Notes: generated by a model not told the origin, from the letters alone. Shown: positions 1 to 8,213, counted from the first letter of the stretch. The stretch: DNA of 45,982 nucleotides from an uncultured Prevotella sp. (GCA_900547005.1 URER01000018.1:1-45982); one strand, 5' to 3'. Translations and numbers: made by a program.

Positions 1-163
1 CCATCGTAGAGATGAGCAGGCTCTTTCCGAAACGACGCGGACGGCTCAGGAAATAGTACCTTCCTGTCGTCGCGAGCTTGTAGATAAGTGCCGTCTTGTC
101 AACGTAGACGTAACCGTCGTTGCGCAGGCTCTCGAAGTCCTGTATGCCAATAGGAAATATCAT
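1..163 (-). CDS. AAA-ATPase-like protein (DUF1703-type), N-terminal part only
   Basis: The first 54 residues are visible; the gene runs off the left edge of the window. The start is the ATG at 161-163, read on the minus strand. The peptide opens MIFPIGIQDFESLR and carries VDKTALIYKL, then YYFLSRPRRFGKSLL. That RPRRFGKS segment is the P-loop-like motif typical of the Bacteroidetes AAA-ATPase-like family (PF09820), which normally continues into a C-terminal PD-(D/E)XK nuclease-like domain beyond this window. Full-length members are about 500-580 residues. Many paralogues exist per genome, often associated with mobile or variable regions, and their function is poorly known. A well-formed Bacteroidetes promoter lies just upstream (194-224). 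The family call rests on the N-terminal signature alone. Confidence 0.82.
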   Translation of the reverse strand, partial: MIFPIGIQDFESLRNDGYVYVDKTALIYKLATTGRYYFLSRPRRFGKSLLISTM

Positions 164-193
164 GATAGTAGGCGTTAAAATATTATACCTTTG

Positions 194-224
194 CAAACTT
201 ACGAAAAAAAAATGATATACCAAA
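194..224 (-). promoter_or_regulatory. Bacteroidetes-type promoter of the AAA-ATPase-like gene
   Basis: On the minus strand a TTTG (221-224) is followed after 19 nt by TAAGTTTG (194-201). This matches the Bacteroidetes primary sigma-factor consensus TTTG-N19-TAnnTTTG. The start codon at 163 lies about 30 nt downstream. Confidence 0.7.
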
Positions 225-248
225 AAAGAAAAAGGGGAACTTGATGAT

Positions 249-590
249 CTATCTTTTACAGACTTTTACAGACGTGTTCAGCATCGGCTTACTGCCATCG
301 GCATAGAAATATACATTTGCAATATAAACAGCAGTCGCTACAGTAAAAGAAATAAAGCCGTTGCCCTCATTTTTATTGGCAACAGCAGCACAAACGTTGA
401 GGGCTGTAACAGGACTTATTCTTTGTGTTTTGAATGTGGTCAAATCAATGTCCAAAGAATTCCACTTGCCTGCTTCCACATCGCAATCCACTCCTTTCCA
501 TGCGTCAGAACGGGTATAGAGAGACAATGCCACACTGTTTATGTCGTTTTGGGCATTGCTAACCCAAATATCAACATGAAGATGCTCCAT
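249..590 (-). pseudogene. C-terminal remnant of a secreted carbohydrate-binding-like protein
   Basis: An open frame of 113 codons has no signal peptide and begins in the middle of a domain. Its text (YLHVDIWVSNA-like MEHLHVDIWVSNA, then GKWNSLDIDL, then VYIANVYFYADG) resembles the end of a beta-sandwich domain often found at the C-terminus of secreted Bacteroidetes glycan-binding proteins. The frame stays open only to an in-frame TAA at 627-629, so the rest of the gene is missing. It ends with two near-identical TCTGTAAAAG stretches. No promoter is visible. I read it as a decayed fragment, although a short expressed peptide cannot be excluded. The domain assignment is from memory of the pattern and is tentative. 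Confidence 0.45.
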
Positions 591-642
591 CAGCCTTTCT
601 GCGACCGCTACGGAGCCTATCGAGCCTTACAGAATAAATACC

Positions 643-672
643 CTATAAGCCCTCTCATCAGGGGGCTTATAG
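643..672 (-). terminator. Hairpin downstream of dprA
   Basis: A perfect 10 bp inverted repeat (CTATAAGCCC, 10 nt loop, GGGCTTATAG) starts 3 nt after the dprA stop codon. The following minus-strand sequence is moderately T-rich (GGTATTTATT). It is probably the terminator of the thioesterase-dprA unit. Confidence 0.6.
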
Positions 673-674
673 AG

Positions 675-1802
675 CTACAACAAATGATATACCCCGCCCG
701 CGAGCTGCCTTATAAGTCCCTTCATCTCGAGTCCGAACAATACGGCGGAGAGGCGCGCGATGGGGATTTCCGTCTTTACTGCCAGCATATTGGCATTGAA
801 GTCCTTATCGCGAAGGATGTTCACGACACACTGCTCGTCGGGCTCAAGACGCGGAAACAAATCGCGCTCAATGCCCTGTCGCCTTGCTTTCTCCAGTTCT
901 CTGTTGCTATTCCATGCCATAGTAGTAATAAAATCTTCGGCCGAGGTGATTAGCTCGGCCACATTCTCACGTATCATCTTGTTGCATCCCGCAGAATATT
1001 CCGCCCCCACGGCACCGGGAAATGCAAACACCTCACGATTGTATTCGCGCGACATCCGGGCCGTGATGAGTCCGCCGCCCTTCGCCGCCGACTCCACAAG
1101 AATGCACGCATCAGCCATTCCCGCCACGATACGATTGCGCTGCACGAAGTTGCGTTTGTCGGCATTGGTGTGCGTGAGGAACTCGGTGAGCAGTCCACCC
1201 TGCCCTATCATCCGTTCGGCCGTGTCGCGGTGGAGCGACGGATAGAGGGTATCGAGGCCGTGCGCCAGTACGCCGACGGTGTCGCAGCCATTTTTCAGAG
1301 CCTCACGATGGGCGCAGATGTCCACGCCGTAGGCCAGTCCGCTGACGATGAGCACGCCGGGGCAGGCTTGTTGCAGGTCGGCCACGAAATGACGGATGAG
1401 GTCCTGTCCGTATGTCGTGCAGTGGCGCGTACCCACAATGTCCACCACACGGAGCGCATTCAGGTCGGCCGAGCCTTTATAGAAGAGTACGAGGGGCGCA
1501 TCGGTACACTCTTTCAAGCGTTGCGGATAGCCGGCATCGTTCAGCGTGAGTGGCTTTATCCCGTTGCGAAAATCGTATTCAAGCTCCATTTCTGCCCGTT
1601 TCATCGAGTCGTTGATGTTTGAAAGAGCCTCTACGAAACGCGGACGGGCATCGGGAATGATATCGCGGATGTCATGCCGATGGTCTATCACAGCCTTAGC
1701 CGAACCGAGGGTACGATATAATTGCAGCACGGCGGCGAGCGAATAGTGGCTCAACTGCGTCAGCGCGATGGCACAAAGGAGTTCGTGGGAGTTATTTGTC
1801 AT
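675..1802 (-). CDS. dprA: DNA-processing protein DprA
   Basis: DprA loads RecA onto incoming single-stranded DNA during natural transformation and protects that DNA; it acts in the cytoplasm. The 375-residue protein has the expected three parts. There is an N-terminal helical region (1-90), a Rossmann-like DprA domain (about 95-300) and a C-terminal winged-helix DML1-like segment (about 315-375). Signature stretches are VDIVGTRHCTTYG, VSGLAYGVDICAHREAL, RNFVQRNRIVAG and ESAAKGGGLITA. These cover the conserved GxR, SGxAxGID and FxxRNRxIAGLS-type motifs of the family. The upstream thioesterase gene ends 14 nt before the start, so the two are probably co-transcribed. A hairpin follows the stop. 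Length and motifs are normal, and no damage is visible. Confidence 0.95.
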   Translation of the reverse strand: MTNNSHELLCAIALTQLSHYSLAAVLQLYRTLGSAKAVIDHRHDIRDIIPDARPRFVEALSNINDSMKRAEMELEYDFRNGIKPLTLNDAGYPQRLKECTDAPLVLFYKGSADLNALRVVDIVGTRHCTTYGQDLIRHFVADLQQACPGVLIVSGLAYGVDICAHREALKNGCDTVGVLAHGLDTLYPSLHRDTAERMIGQGGLLTEFLTHTNADKRNFVQRNRIVAGMADACILVESAAKGGGLITARMSREYNREVFAFPGAVGAEYSAGCNKMIRENVAELITSAEDFITTMAWNSNRELEKARRQGIERDLFPRLEPDEQCVVNILRDKDFNANMLAVKTEIPIARLSAVLFGLEMKGLIRQLAGGVYHLL

Positions 1803-1816
1803 TGTTATTATTTTAA

Positions 1817-2266
1817 TTAGAAAACCGGAGACGGAAGTTCAGGAGTGCAGACAAATGTTTCTCCCGCAGAGACCAACATTTTATCATATTCCTCGCTGTT
1901 GCCGAGTTTTCCGTTGATGAGGCACACAAGTTCCACCGTAGCACGCACGCAAAGGCGGTTGTCGGAGGCGCGGAAGATGTCCTGATTGAACACATACCGC
2001 AGTCCTTCCTTGCGCAGTCCGAGTCGCGAGATGAACTCGTCGTCGCAGCGCAGCGGTGTCTTGTATTGCAGATTCATACGTGCCACGACAGCATCCACGC
2101 CTTTGTTGTGCATCTCGGCGAAGCTCAGTCCGCGGCTTTTCAAGAACAGATGGCGCGTGTGTTCCATGTAATGCAGATAGTTGGCGTTGTTCACAATGCC
2201 TTCAATATCGCACTCGTAGTCGCGCACCTCCATGCGGGTTTCAAAGATATAGTTCATTGGTTTCAT
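1817..2266 (-). CDS. Acyl-CoA thioesterase, YbgC/FadM-like hot-dog fold
   Basis: A 149-residue single-domain hot-dog thioesterase that probably hydrolyses acyl-CoA esters in the cytoplasm. The 4-hydroxybenzoyl-CoA-thioesterase-type active-site region is visible as RDYECDIEGIVNNANYLHYM, where the Asp-x-x-G-x-V-x-N-x-x-Y pattern is diagnostic. A second conserved stretch, RMNLQYKTPLRCDDEF, covers the substrate-facing strand. Two in-frame starts are possible (MKPMNY: 2266 or 2257) and I kept the longer. dprA begins 14 nt downstream, which suggests a two-gene unit. Physiological substrate is unknown. Confidence 0.88.
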   Translation of the reverse strand: MKPMNYIFETRMEVRDYECDIEGIVNNANYLHYMEHTRHLFLKSRGLSFAEMHNKGVDAVVARMNLQYKTPLRCDDEFISRLGLRKEGLRYVFNQDIFRASDNRLCVRATVELVCLINGKLGNSEEYDKMLVSAGETFVCTPELPSPVF

Positions 2267-2277
2267 TATTTTTATCA

Positions 2278-2314
2278 GTAGACAGTAGACGGGAGTTCTG
2301 GAGTTCAGACAATA
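2278..2314 (-). repeat. Dispersed repeat TGTCTGAACTCC family, copy 1
   Basis: Read on the minus strand this is ATTGTCTGAACTCCAGAACT followed by CCCGTCTACTGTCTACTG. Related copies lie at 2465-2500, 14575-14610 and 18761-18795. Copies 1 and 2 are in opposite orientation and bracket a pyrimidine-rich 150 bp spacer. That spacer contains the palindrome CTTCCCCCTGGGGGAAG at 2401-2417. Confidence 0.65.
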
Positions 2315-2460
2315 CCATTAAGCTATTGGATTAGTTCGCATGCTCATAAACTTCACAAACTCATCAGCTTCACAGTCTTCACTCTTCCCTCTTCTCTCTT
2401 CTTCCCCCTGGGGGAAGGGGCTCCCTTTAATTTTTCATTTCTCATATTCAATCCTTTTTG

Positions 2461-3789
2461 CTAATGTCTGAGCTCCAGAACTCCCGTCTCCTGTCTCCTT
2501 CCTCTCAAATACTCATACCCTATCCTGCACCTCAGGCAATCCTTTCTGTCGCAGTATGCGGTTTTAAGCTGGATGAGAGCCTGCGAGTCGGCGGCGGTTT
2601 TCACGTTCAGTCCGCAGTCCTTCCACATCCTTATTATATGGTTGTCTTCGGGCGAAAGCTGCTCAAGGAAACTATAAGCGCGGTCTACAAGACGCTCGCT
2701 CGACTTATAACGGCCGTATGCGAACAGCACGGGCACGGCGGTATTGATGAGCAGGAGCCGCAGCGAAGAGGCCGAAAGCGACTTTTCCGAATACGCGCTC
2801 TCCACGCCGAACATATAATGATTGCGCCAATAAGGGGTTACATGGGCGCGCAATACGTTTTCGGCACGGGCGATGGTGTCGCAATCCATGAGTTCGGAGA
2901 GGCCGGCCTTGCGACTGCAATAAAGGCTTACGAGCTGGGCGATGCGTATATGTGGGAAGTTCTGGGGACGCAAACGAAGGAAACGCCACAGCCGCGCGTC
3001 CATCGGCTTTAAGTTGAATTTATGCGCAAGATAGCGGTATTCGGCCGCCAACTTGTTGAAATAAGTGTCGGCAAGGGCAGCCGCGCGGTAGCGTTCGGGA
3101 ATGGATTGCGGGTCGAGAAGCCCGGCCTGCCCCATGAAGATAGCCTCTACCTGAAACTCATCGTTGCGGTGATGGGCCGCTGCTTTTAGGGGAACGGCCT
3201 TTGCCCAGGCCTCGAAAGCGTCGCCGTTGACACCGAATCCGTAATTGCGGGCAAGCGTCCTAAAGTATCCGTCCTCCCAAGAGCCGTCGCAATCAGCCAC
3301 ACGCCGCGTTATCGCCGCGGTCTTCTGTTCGAGGCGTTCGGTCTGCAACGCGCTCATCCATGAGTGAATCATGATGCTTTTCAGCTCCGGAATGATGCGG
3401 TGGCACGGCGGATAATGGTCTTCGGTGAGCAGTTGGCGATAATTTTCGGCCACCGCAACAGGCACTTCGAGCCTCATCTGCGGCAGCGTCTTGCCGGCGG
3501 CAGTGCACACTTCGGCGTTTACGGCCTCGGTGACGTGCAGCACAACGTTGTTATATCGGTCGTCCCGGTCGTGTCCGTGGGCATACCAGTCGGTCGACTT
3601 GCCGTGAATCTCAATGTTGCCCACCCACAGTTCGCCGCCAATCTTAACCTTCGCGTTGAAGAAATCCGGCCCGGCGTTGCTGTTGGCGAGTCCCACATCT
3701 ATCACCTCCACGGTCTGTCCGTCTGTCGTCCGCAGCTCCGTGAGCGGGAACATCTTATGTTTCCAGATGTAATGCAGTAATTGTTCCAT
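2461..3789 (-). CDS. DUF2851 family protein
   Basis: A 442-residue protein of the DUF2851 family, common in Bacteroidetes and of unknown function. No signal peptide is visible, so it is probably cytoplasmic. The family signature is at the N-terminus: MEQLLHYIWKHKMFP, GLANSNAGPDFFNAKVKIGG, WVGNIEIHGKSTDWYAHGH and NNVVLHV. The rest is a helical region (about 120-430) with RLWRFLRLRPQNFPHIRIAQ. The last residues (RRQETGVLELRH) are encoded by a copy of the TGTCTGAACTCC dispersed repeat. The native end therefore seems to have been replaced or extended by repeat DNA after YEYLRG. A -7-like box lies upstream at 3814-3821. Confidence 0.88.
   Translation of the reverse strand: MEQLLHYIWKHKMFPLTELRTTDGQTVEVIDVGLANSNAGPDFFNAKVKIGGELWVGNIEIHGKSTDWYAHGHDRDDRYNNVVLHVTEAVNAEVCTAAGKTLPQMRLEVPVAVAENYRQLLTEDHYPPCHRIIPELKSIMIHSWMSALQTERLEQKTAAITRRVADCDGSWEDGYFRTLARNYGFGVNGDAFEAWAKAVPLKAAAHHRNDEFQVEAIFMGQAGLLDPQSIPERYRAAALADTYFNKLAAEYRYLAHKFNLKPMDARLWRFLRLRPQNFPHIRIAQLVSLYCSRKAGLSELMDCDTIARAENVLRAHVTPYWRNHYMFGVESAYSEKSLSASSLRLLLINTAVPVLFAYGRYKSSERLVDRAYSFLEQLSPEDNHIIRMWKDCGLNVKTAADSQALIQLKTAYCDRKDCLRCRIGYEYLRGRRQETGVLELRH
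2465..2500 (+). repeat. Dispersed repeat TGTCTGAACTCC family, copy 2 (inside DUF2851 3' end)
   Basis: The plus strand reads TGTCTGAGCTCCAGAACTCC followed by CGTCTCCTGTCTCCTT. This overlaps the last dozen codons and nearly reaches the stop codon of the DUF2851 gene. It is an inverted partner of copy 1 at 2278-2314. Confidence 0.65.
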
Positions 3790-3813
3790 TCCTCTACCGT
3801 GCGTTTTTATTTA

Positions 3814-3821
3814 CAAAACTA
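3814..3821 (-). promoter_or_regulatory. -7 box upstream of the DUF2851 gene
   Basis: The minus strand reads TAGTTTTG, a match to TAnnTTTG about 25 nt before the start codon. No TTTG is found at the -33 position, so this is a single-element call. Confidence 0.4.
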
Positions 3822-3824
3822 CAC

Positions 3825-3863
3825 AAAAAATCCCGAACAAGCAGCTCTTGTCCGGGATTTTTT
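3825..3863 (-). terminator. Terminator of the PCMD operon
   Basis: An inverted repeat has arms AATCCCGGACAAG and CTTGTTCGGGATT around a short GC-rich loop. It is followed on the minus strand by a T-run (TTTTTT at 3825-3830). It lies 31 nt after the stop of the 3894-5459 gene, and A/T runs on both sides would let it work in either direction. Confidence 0.8.
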
Positions 3864-3893
3864 ATCACTATATTTTTATCTTGACTACCTCTT

Positions 3894-5459
3894 CTACTTC
3901 TTAATAACCTTCTTTGTTGTGCCGTCGGCCTTGCGGATGATGTAAACGCCCGCATTGTCTGTGTTGTTCATCTGCTGCCCGTTAATGTTGTAAACATTCA
4001 CCACCTTGCTGTTGTTGGCATTCTTAACATTGCCAATATTCAATGTCGGGTCAACGGTAATGTTAAACTCATAGACGTTCTTTTCCATATAGTCCTCGCT
4101 CATAGAGGTCAGGGTAACAGTCTTACCGGATATTGAAGCTATGGCGAATGTACCCTTACCAGCACCAACGTAAGTGATGTCAGCCTCTGTCGGCATTGCT
4201 CCGAGAGTAACATTATAATTATTTTGCTCGCCACTGAAGTCCTCAACAGACTGTCCAAAGAACTTCACGTCATTCAATTTTGAATTATAAACGAGGCTGA
4301 AATCATCTACATAAAGCACATCCGGCTTAGCAGAATCCTTGCTGCCGCCACCCGGTGTGGCGCAAGTTGAGATAGTTACAAGCACAGCCTTCGGATCTAT
4401 TTGCCCATCCGTATAAGTGAAAGGAACTTCTATCTTCTGCCATTCGCCACCATTTTTGGCTATATCGGCTTTCTGCGCCTTTGCCACGACATTGGTATAT
4501 TCCTTATCTTCCGGGTCCTGATAATATGTTCCGTCTGTAACAACGGCACTGACAGTTGCATTAAGGTTATCATTTGCACCCGGCAGGTACTTCACCCAAA
4601 GCATTATCGCATCTGGATGACCACCAAGTACGGCATAGAACGGGTCTCCGTTAGCATCTTTGTCAGTCTTGCTCAAATCAAGGAAAGAGCAGTTCTTTGC
4701 ATTCGCCGCAGAAATACTACCGGCCTGCAGTCTTCCCGTCGTGATTGTTCCGTTGGCTGATTGCCCAAAAACAAGAGCAGACTCAACCCTTACCGACTTG
4801 CTTCCCGTAGCCCCCGGACGCACATCATCAGCTATAAATGTATGCGGAGTACCTGAAACGGCACTGGCTAAAGAACCTGTGCAACTCATAAATGAGTGCC
4901 AAGCATTGGGTTCGTCACTGGTCTTAGTGCCAGACGTAGCCGTATGCCATTCCTCAAAGCCAGAGTTTGGGATTTGGAATGCGTCGCTACTCTTAATCAT
5001 AACCTTAATATCCATCATTCCGGCAAACGGAATGCCCAACTCTGCGCTTAGTATTCCGGTAGAAGATATTGTTCCATTAAGAGTAATGTCAATAGAACCA
5101 CCGGCCGCCAAACAAAGCATCGGACCCATCCAATCACTCTCTGCGATTCCTTCTGCGTCTCCGGCTGTTATCGTAATGCCCTGTTTTGTTGAGATTGCAT
5201 CATCACCATTCTCTGATGTCGCTTCAATATCAGTGACTGTTATGTTACCAACCGCCAAAGGACTACCCTCTGTATATAATATAAAATTCTTAAGTTCCAG
5301 CGTGTATTTACCATCGCCCTGCTTTGTTGCACTGATGTTCATCTGCTGCGGATCGGCAGCAGTGTTGTTTACCCACACTGCGAGATTGCACTTATAGTTC
5401 TCTGCCAATACCGACAAAGAGCAGCATACCAATGCCAATAATGTAAAGATTTTCTTCAT
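3894..5459 (-). CDS. Secreted calycin-like/PCMD protein with a sorting-type C-terminal tail
   Basis: About 521 residues from the preferred start MKKIFTLLALVCCSLSVLA, a Sec signal peptide; an ATG two codons upstream is also possible. After cleavage near AEN there is a beta-rich calycin-like domain (about 22-155). A putative carbohydrate-metabolism (PCMD) domain follows (about 165-385), with IPNSGFEEWHTA, HPDAIMLWVKYLPG and DVLYVDDFSLVYN. A linker precedes the C-terminal tail VVNVYNINGQQMN..GVYIIRKADGTTKKVIKK. The tail resembles T9SS type A sorting signals, so export and surface attachment are plausible. It is the last gene of an operon with 5478-6230 and 6232-7383, followed by a strong terminator. 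Function is unknown; a surface glycan-related role is inferred from domains only. Confidence 0.8.
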   Translation of the reverse strand: MKKIFTLLALVCCSLSVLAENYKCNLAVWVNNTAADPQQMNISATKQGDGKYTLELKNFILYTEGSPLAVGNITVTDIEATSENGDDAISTKQGITITAGDAEGIAESDWMGPMLCLAAGGSIDITLNGTISSTGILSAELGIPFAGMMDIKVMIKSSDAFQIPNSGFEEWHTATSGTKTSDEPNAWHSFMSCTGSLASAVSGTPHTFIADDVRPGATGSKSVRVESALVFGQSANGTITTGRLQAGSISAANAKNCSFLDLSKTDKDANGDPFYAVLGGHPDAIMLWVKYLPGANDNLNATVSAVVTDGTYYQDPEDKEYTNVVAKAQKADIAKNGGEWQKIEVPFTYTDGQIDPKAVLVTISTCATPGGGSKDSAKPDVLYVDDFSLVYNSKLNDVKFFGQSVEDFSGEQNNYNVTLGAMPTEADITYVGAGKGTFAIASISGKTVTLTSMSEDYMEKNVYEFNITVDPTLNIGNVKNANNSKVVNVYNINGQQMNNTDNAGVYIIRKADGTTKKVIKK

Positions 5460-5477
5460 AATCATTCCTTTCTTGTT

Positions 5478-6230
5478 TTACCTTATTCTATATGTTAATC
5501 CAATTGTTCCGTATATGGGATAGAGCGTCTGCTCTATGGTGTTGAAACTGCTGTTGAATATACCCGTGAGTCCCCATGAGATATCGGCATAAAGACCCAG
5601 ATGCTTGTTCATATACCAGTCGGCACCGATGATGATGCCATACTGCATACGACGCATATCGTCCGAAAAGTCATACGAACCGCGCGTGCCATCGTCGCTG
5701 CCCAGTTCCACCTTCGGCCCCGTCGGGTCGTCCACGCGCAGATAACCGTCGTAGGCATAGCCCGAGAACTCGCGCGATGTGAGCAGCGAGGCATACGGAC
5801 CGCAGCGCAATATCAGGTTGTTGCAGGGCATAAAGGTTGCCATGACAGGCACGGTGAGCATCCATTCCTCAACCTTCGTGTTGTTGCAACCGGTGAAATA
5901 GCCCTCAAGCCTCTCGCCACCGCGCACTATCGCCATGTGATAGTTCTTCACGTCGGCATCGATGTGCATACCCTTATTCTCGATGCGCAGTCCGGCCATC
6001 ACGCCCCAGCGGCGGCTTAGCTGTTTACGGGCATCCACACCGAGCGAGAAGTTGCGCTGAAAACTGTAATCGTTCAGGCTTCTTATCGTAGCCGGCATAT
6101 TCACAGGAGCCGTTCCGCCGATGCAGTAGCCCAGACGCATATCGTATTCCAGACTGTCGAGCAGGCTGTTAGCCGAAGCGGTCACGCCTACACAACACGC
6201 CAAAGCAAGCAATACCAATATCTTCTTCAT
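5478..6230 (-). CDS. Outer-membrane beta-barrel protein (porin-like)
   Basis: A 250-residue protein with signal peptide MKKILVLLALACCVGVTASA. Alternating hydrophobic strands rich in Tyr and Gly follow: MRLGYCIGG, WGVMAGLRIENKG, LILRCGPYASLL and YGIIIGADWYMNKHLGLYADISWG. It ends in the beta-signal-like LTYRIR. This is typical of small outer-membrane barrels of the PorT/OmpW-like type in Bacteroidetes. It begins 1 nt after the PCMD lipoprotein gene ends and lies 18 nt before the tailed PCMD gene, so the three are probably translated from one message. It could be an anchor or transport partner for the two PCMD proteins (inference). Confidence 0.78.
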   Translation of the reverse strand: MKKILVLLALACCVGVTASANSLLDSLEYDMRLGYCIGGTAPVNMPATIRSLNDYSFQRNFSLGVDARKQLSRRWGVMAGLRIENKGMHIDADVKNYHMAIVRGGERLEGYFTGCNNTKVEEWMLTVPVMATFMPCNNLILRCGPYASLLTSREFSGYAYDGYLRVDDPTGPKVELGSDDGTRGSYDFSDDMRRMQYGIIIGADWYMNKHLGLYADISWGLTGIFNSSFNTIEQTLYPIYGTIGLTYRIR

Positions 6231-6231
6231 A

Positions 6232-7383
6232 TTATTCTTCTATTTTCTCACATTCCACTCTCACCTTATCTATATACAACGTACTGCCTATCGCGCCCTC
6301 GAACAATGCGCCGCGCTTGCTCGACGAGAACACAACGGCCATATTGTAGCCCTGATTCTTAAGCAGCTCCTCGTCTACATCCTCATAATAGACATACTCC
6401 ACATCGAAGCCGGTCCACTCGCTGATGTCGCTGATCTTGCCCGCATCGGCTATCGCCACAATCTGCGGACTGGTCAGCACGTTGTCGCCCTGCAGCACCA
6501 CGGCATTGCCCTGAGCATCGTGATTGCGATAGAGCACAGAGTAGATATGGCCCTCATCAACCTCTCCCTCGATAATGTTGCCGGCCTTGTCCTGGAACTT
6601 CTCGCCTGCCTTATACTTGTAATATCCGCTGAAACGCAGAGGCTTGCGGTCGAACGGCAGTCCGAAGCGTGTTGCTTTCATCGCGTCCATAAGCGCAGAC
6701 TGCACATCGAAAGTTCCGATGAAGAGGTTACCGGCGGCAAGACGCATATTCACCGCCGCCCCGAAAAGCCCGGTGCTCTTTGTCTCTAACTTCACGCAAG
6801 CGCCGTCATAACCATCAGTCACAGGCGCAGAAGGATAGTCTTCCGGCTTTGCCGAACCCATGCTGAGGCGGAATCCGGGATTGCCCGTCGCCCAGTTGTT
6901 TGCGTCCGCGCCGTCTTCCGTAAGGTCGTTCCACACGTAATACTTCCCCGTTCCATCGAGAGCGTACCGCTCGAAGTCGAAGTTCATCACGTCCGTGACC
7001 GTCCTTGTAACATATCTGAAGTTCACGAGATACTTTCTCTGCCATGCTCCGTCCTGCGAAGTCACGGTATATTCCACCGGACCGTTGCTGAAGTCATGCA
7101 CCGAACCGCTTGCCGGCACAATCGTCGCGCCCGAGGTAACGACAAATTCGGGTGCAAGAGCGGTGAGATCGGTCAGCTTTCTCACACCGAACTCGATGTA
7201 GGCCTTGTCGGAAGGCACTTTTATATGCGCGTCGGTAACATTGAAAAACATATTCTCCAACGCGTCGCCACTGATAAAGGCCTCTTCAATGTCGCACTCT
7301 GCATTCAATGGTTCGTCCTTGAAACAAGAAGAAAGAAGTGTGCAAACAAACAATACAAGAAGCAAACGTAACTTCACATTCAT
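6232..7383 (-). CDS. PCMD-domain lipoprotein
   Basis: A 383-residue lipoprotein. The signal peptide MNVKLRLLLVLFVCTLLSSC ends in a lipobox with Cys20, followed by FKDEP. Acidic residues soon after the Cys fit surface export in Bacteroidetes. Residues about 30-125 look like an Ig-like beta-sandwich. Residues about 130-380 match the PCMD domain, with FDFERYALDGTGKYYVWND, RFSGYYKYKAGEKF and ending STLYIDKVRVECE. It heads a three-gene operon with a barrel and a second PCMD protein. A promoter with -7 box TAACTTTG is visible at 7409-7440. PCMD is a putative carbohydrate-metabolism domain, and the substrate is unknown. Confidence 0.8.
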   Translation of the reverse strand: MNVKLRLLLVLFVCTLLSSCFKDEPLNAECDIEEAFISGDALENMFFNVTDAHIKVPSDKAYIEFGVRKLTDLTALAPEFVVTSGATIVPASGSVHDFSNGPVEYTVTSQDGAWQRKYLVNFRYVTRTVTDVMNFDFERYALDGTGKYYVWNDLTEDGADANNWATGNPGFRLSMGSAKPEDYPSAPVTDGYDGACVKLETKSTGLFGAAVNMRLAAGNLFIGTFDVQSALMDAMKATRFGLPFDRKPLRFSGYYKYKAGEKFQDKAGNIIEGEVDEGHIYSVLYRNHDAQGNAVVLQGDNVLTSPQIVAIADAGKISDISEWTGFDVEYVYYEDVDEELLKNQGYNMAVVFSSSKRGALFEGAIGSTLYIDKVRVECEKIEE

Positions 7384-7408
7384 ATTTATTTATATATATA
7401 AAACGATG

Positions 7409-7440
7409 CAAAGTTAAAACTAAGAATCCATATAGGCAAC
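7409..7440 (-). promoter_or_regulatory. Promoter of the PCMD operon
   Basis: The minus strand carries a GTTG (7437-7440), a 20 nt spacer and TAACTTTG (7409-7416). This is one base off the -33 consensus and a full match at -7. The start codon is about 25 nt downstream. Confidence 0.6.
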
Positions 7441-8213
7441 TTTTTTGACTATTTAATGATTTCTTATTTAACGATTTAATGATTTCTTAACGTTTAGAAA
7501 AAAGAGGATGTCTGAAAATTGAGGACAAGATTTTGAGGATAGAGGATGGGACTTTCGGAGAGAGATTTTGTAAAGATTATTGACAATTTTCAGCACTTTT
7601 TGAAAACGGTTCTCTCGTGTTAACGTTGGTTAAATATAGGTCCCGTTACTCATTTTCGATGATTTTTGTATCGCAAAAATCCCAATTCAAAACTCAAAAT
7701 TCGTAATTCAAAACTGCAAAACAGCCTCCGTTAGAGAAAAATCGACCTGATTTTCTTCAAATTTTGTCGTCCGCCGAAACACACAAAAACACCGTTTTTC
7801 TTCCATTTAACGTTTGTTAGCTCTCAAAAGTGGCACTTTTAGACTCCGTTTCAGGCCGTTTTGCATTGCAACGGGATAGGTTTTGGAGGCCAAAAGTGGC
7901 TCCGTTGGCGTCTAACGGAGCCTCCGTTGTAATTTAACGGGGCTTTTTTGAGCTTCTAAAACGGCTATTTTTGCAAGAAAACGGGGTAAATATTTGATAA
8001 TCAGAACTTTAGCTAAAAATTGCCTAAAATGCCGTATTTTCGCGTTTTTGAGAGCAAGAGAGAATTTGTTTGGAAATCCGCGAGTTTTCAACGATGATTT
8101 GTAAAGATTTTTGACAGCAGGGCGATACATTTCCCGAGAGACGCATTGTGTCCTCTTTAAGTGTTTTTTATTATTTTAATTAGGTAAAAACGGCGTATCT
8201 CTGTGAAATTCAT
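7441..8213. other. Long non-coding intergenic stretch with repeated words
   Basis: About 770 bp without a convincing gene. It is AT-rich and includes a direct repeat of 19 nt, TTTGTAAAGATT(A/T)TTGACA, at 7567-7585 and 8098-8116. There is also a perfect short palindrome (AACGGAG, 1 nt, CTCCGTT) at 7914-7928 and several CCTCCGTTAGA or TTAACG-type words. A block of AATTC-AAAACTC-AAAATTCG-type imperfect repeats lies at 7682-7720. A 72-codon minus-strand open frame (7912-8130) has no signal, promoter or recognisable domain, and I do not call it. The layout resembles a decayed or non-coding dispersed element bounded by the direct repeats. Confidence 0.4.

Noticed and set aside
186..193. Plus-strand TACCTTTG as a promoter
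   Set aside because: It matches a -7 box but has no -33 TTTG and no plus-strand gene follows. The minus-strand promoter beside it explains the site better.
423..953. Plus-strand frame overlapping the remnant and the dprA end
   Set aside because: It crosses the dprA 3' end and terminator on the opposite strand and shows no family features.
7912..8130. 72-codon minus-strand frame in the long intergenic stretch
   Set aside because: No domain, signal or promoter, and lysine-rich composition as expected from AT-rich DNA. A dispersed non-coding element is more likely.
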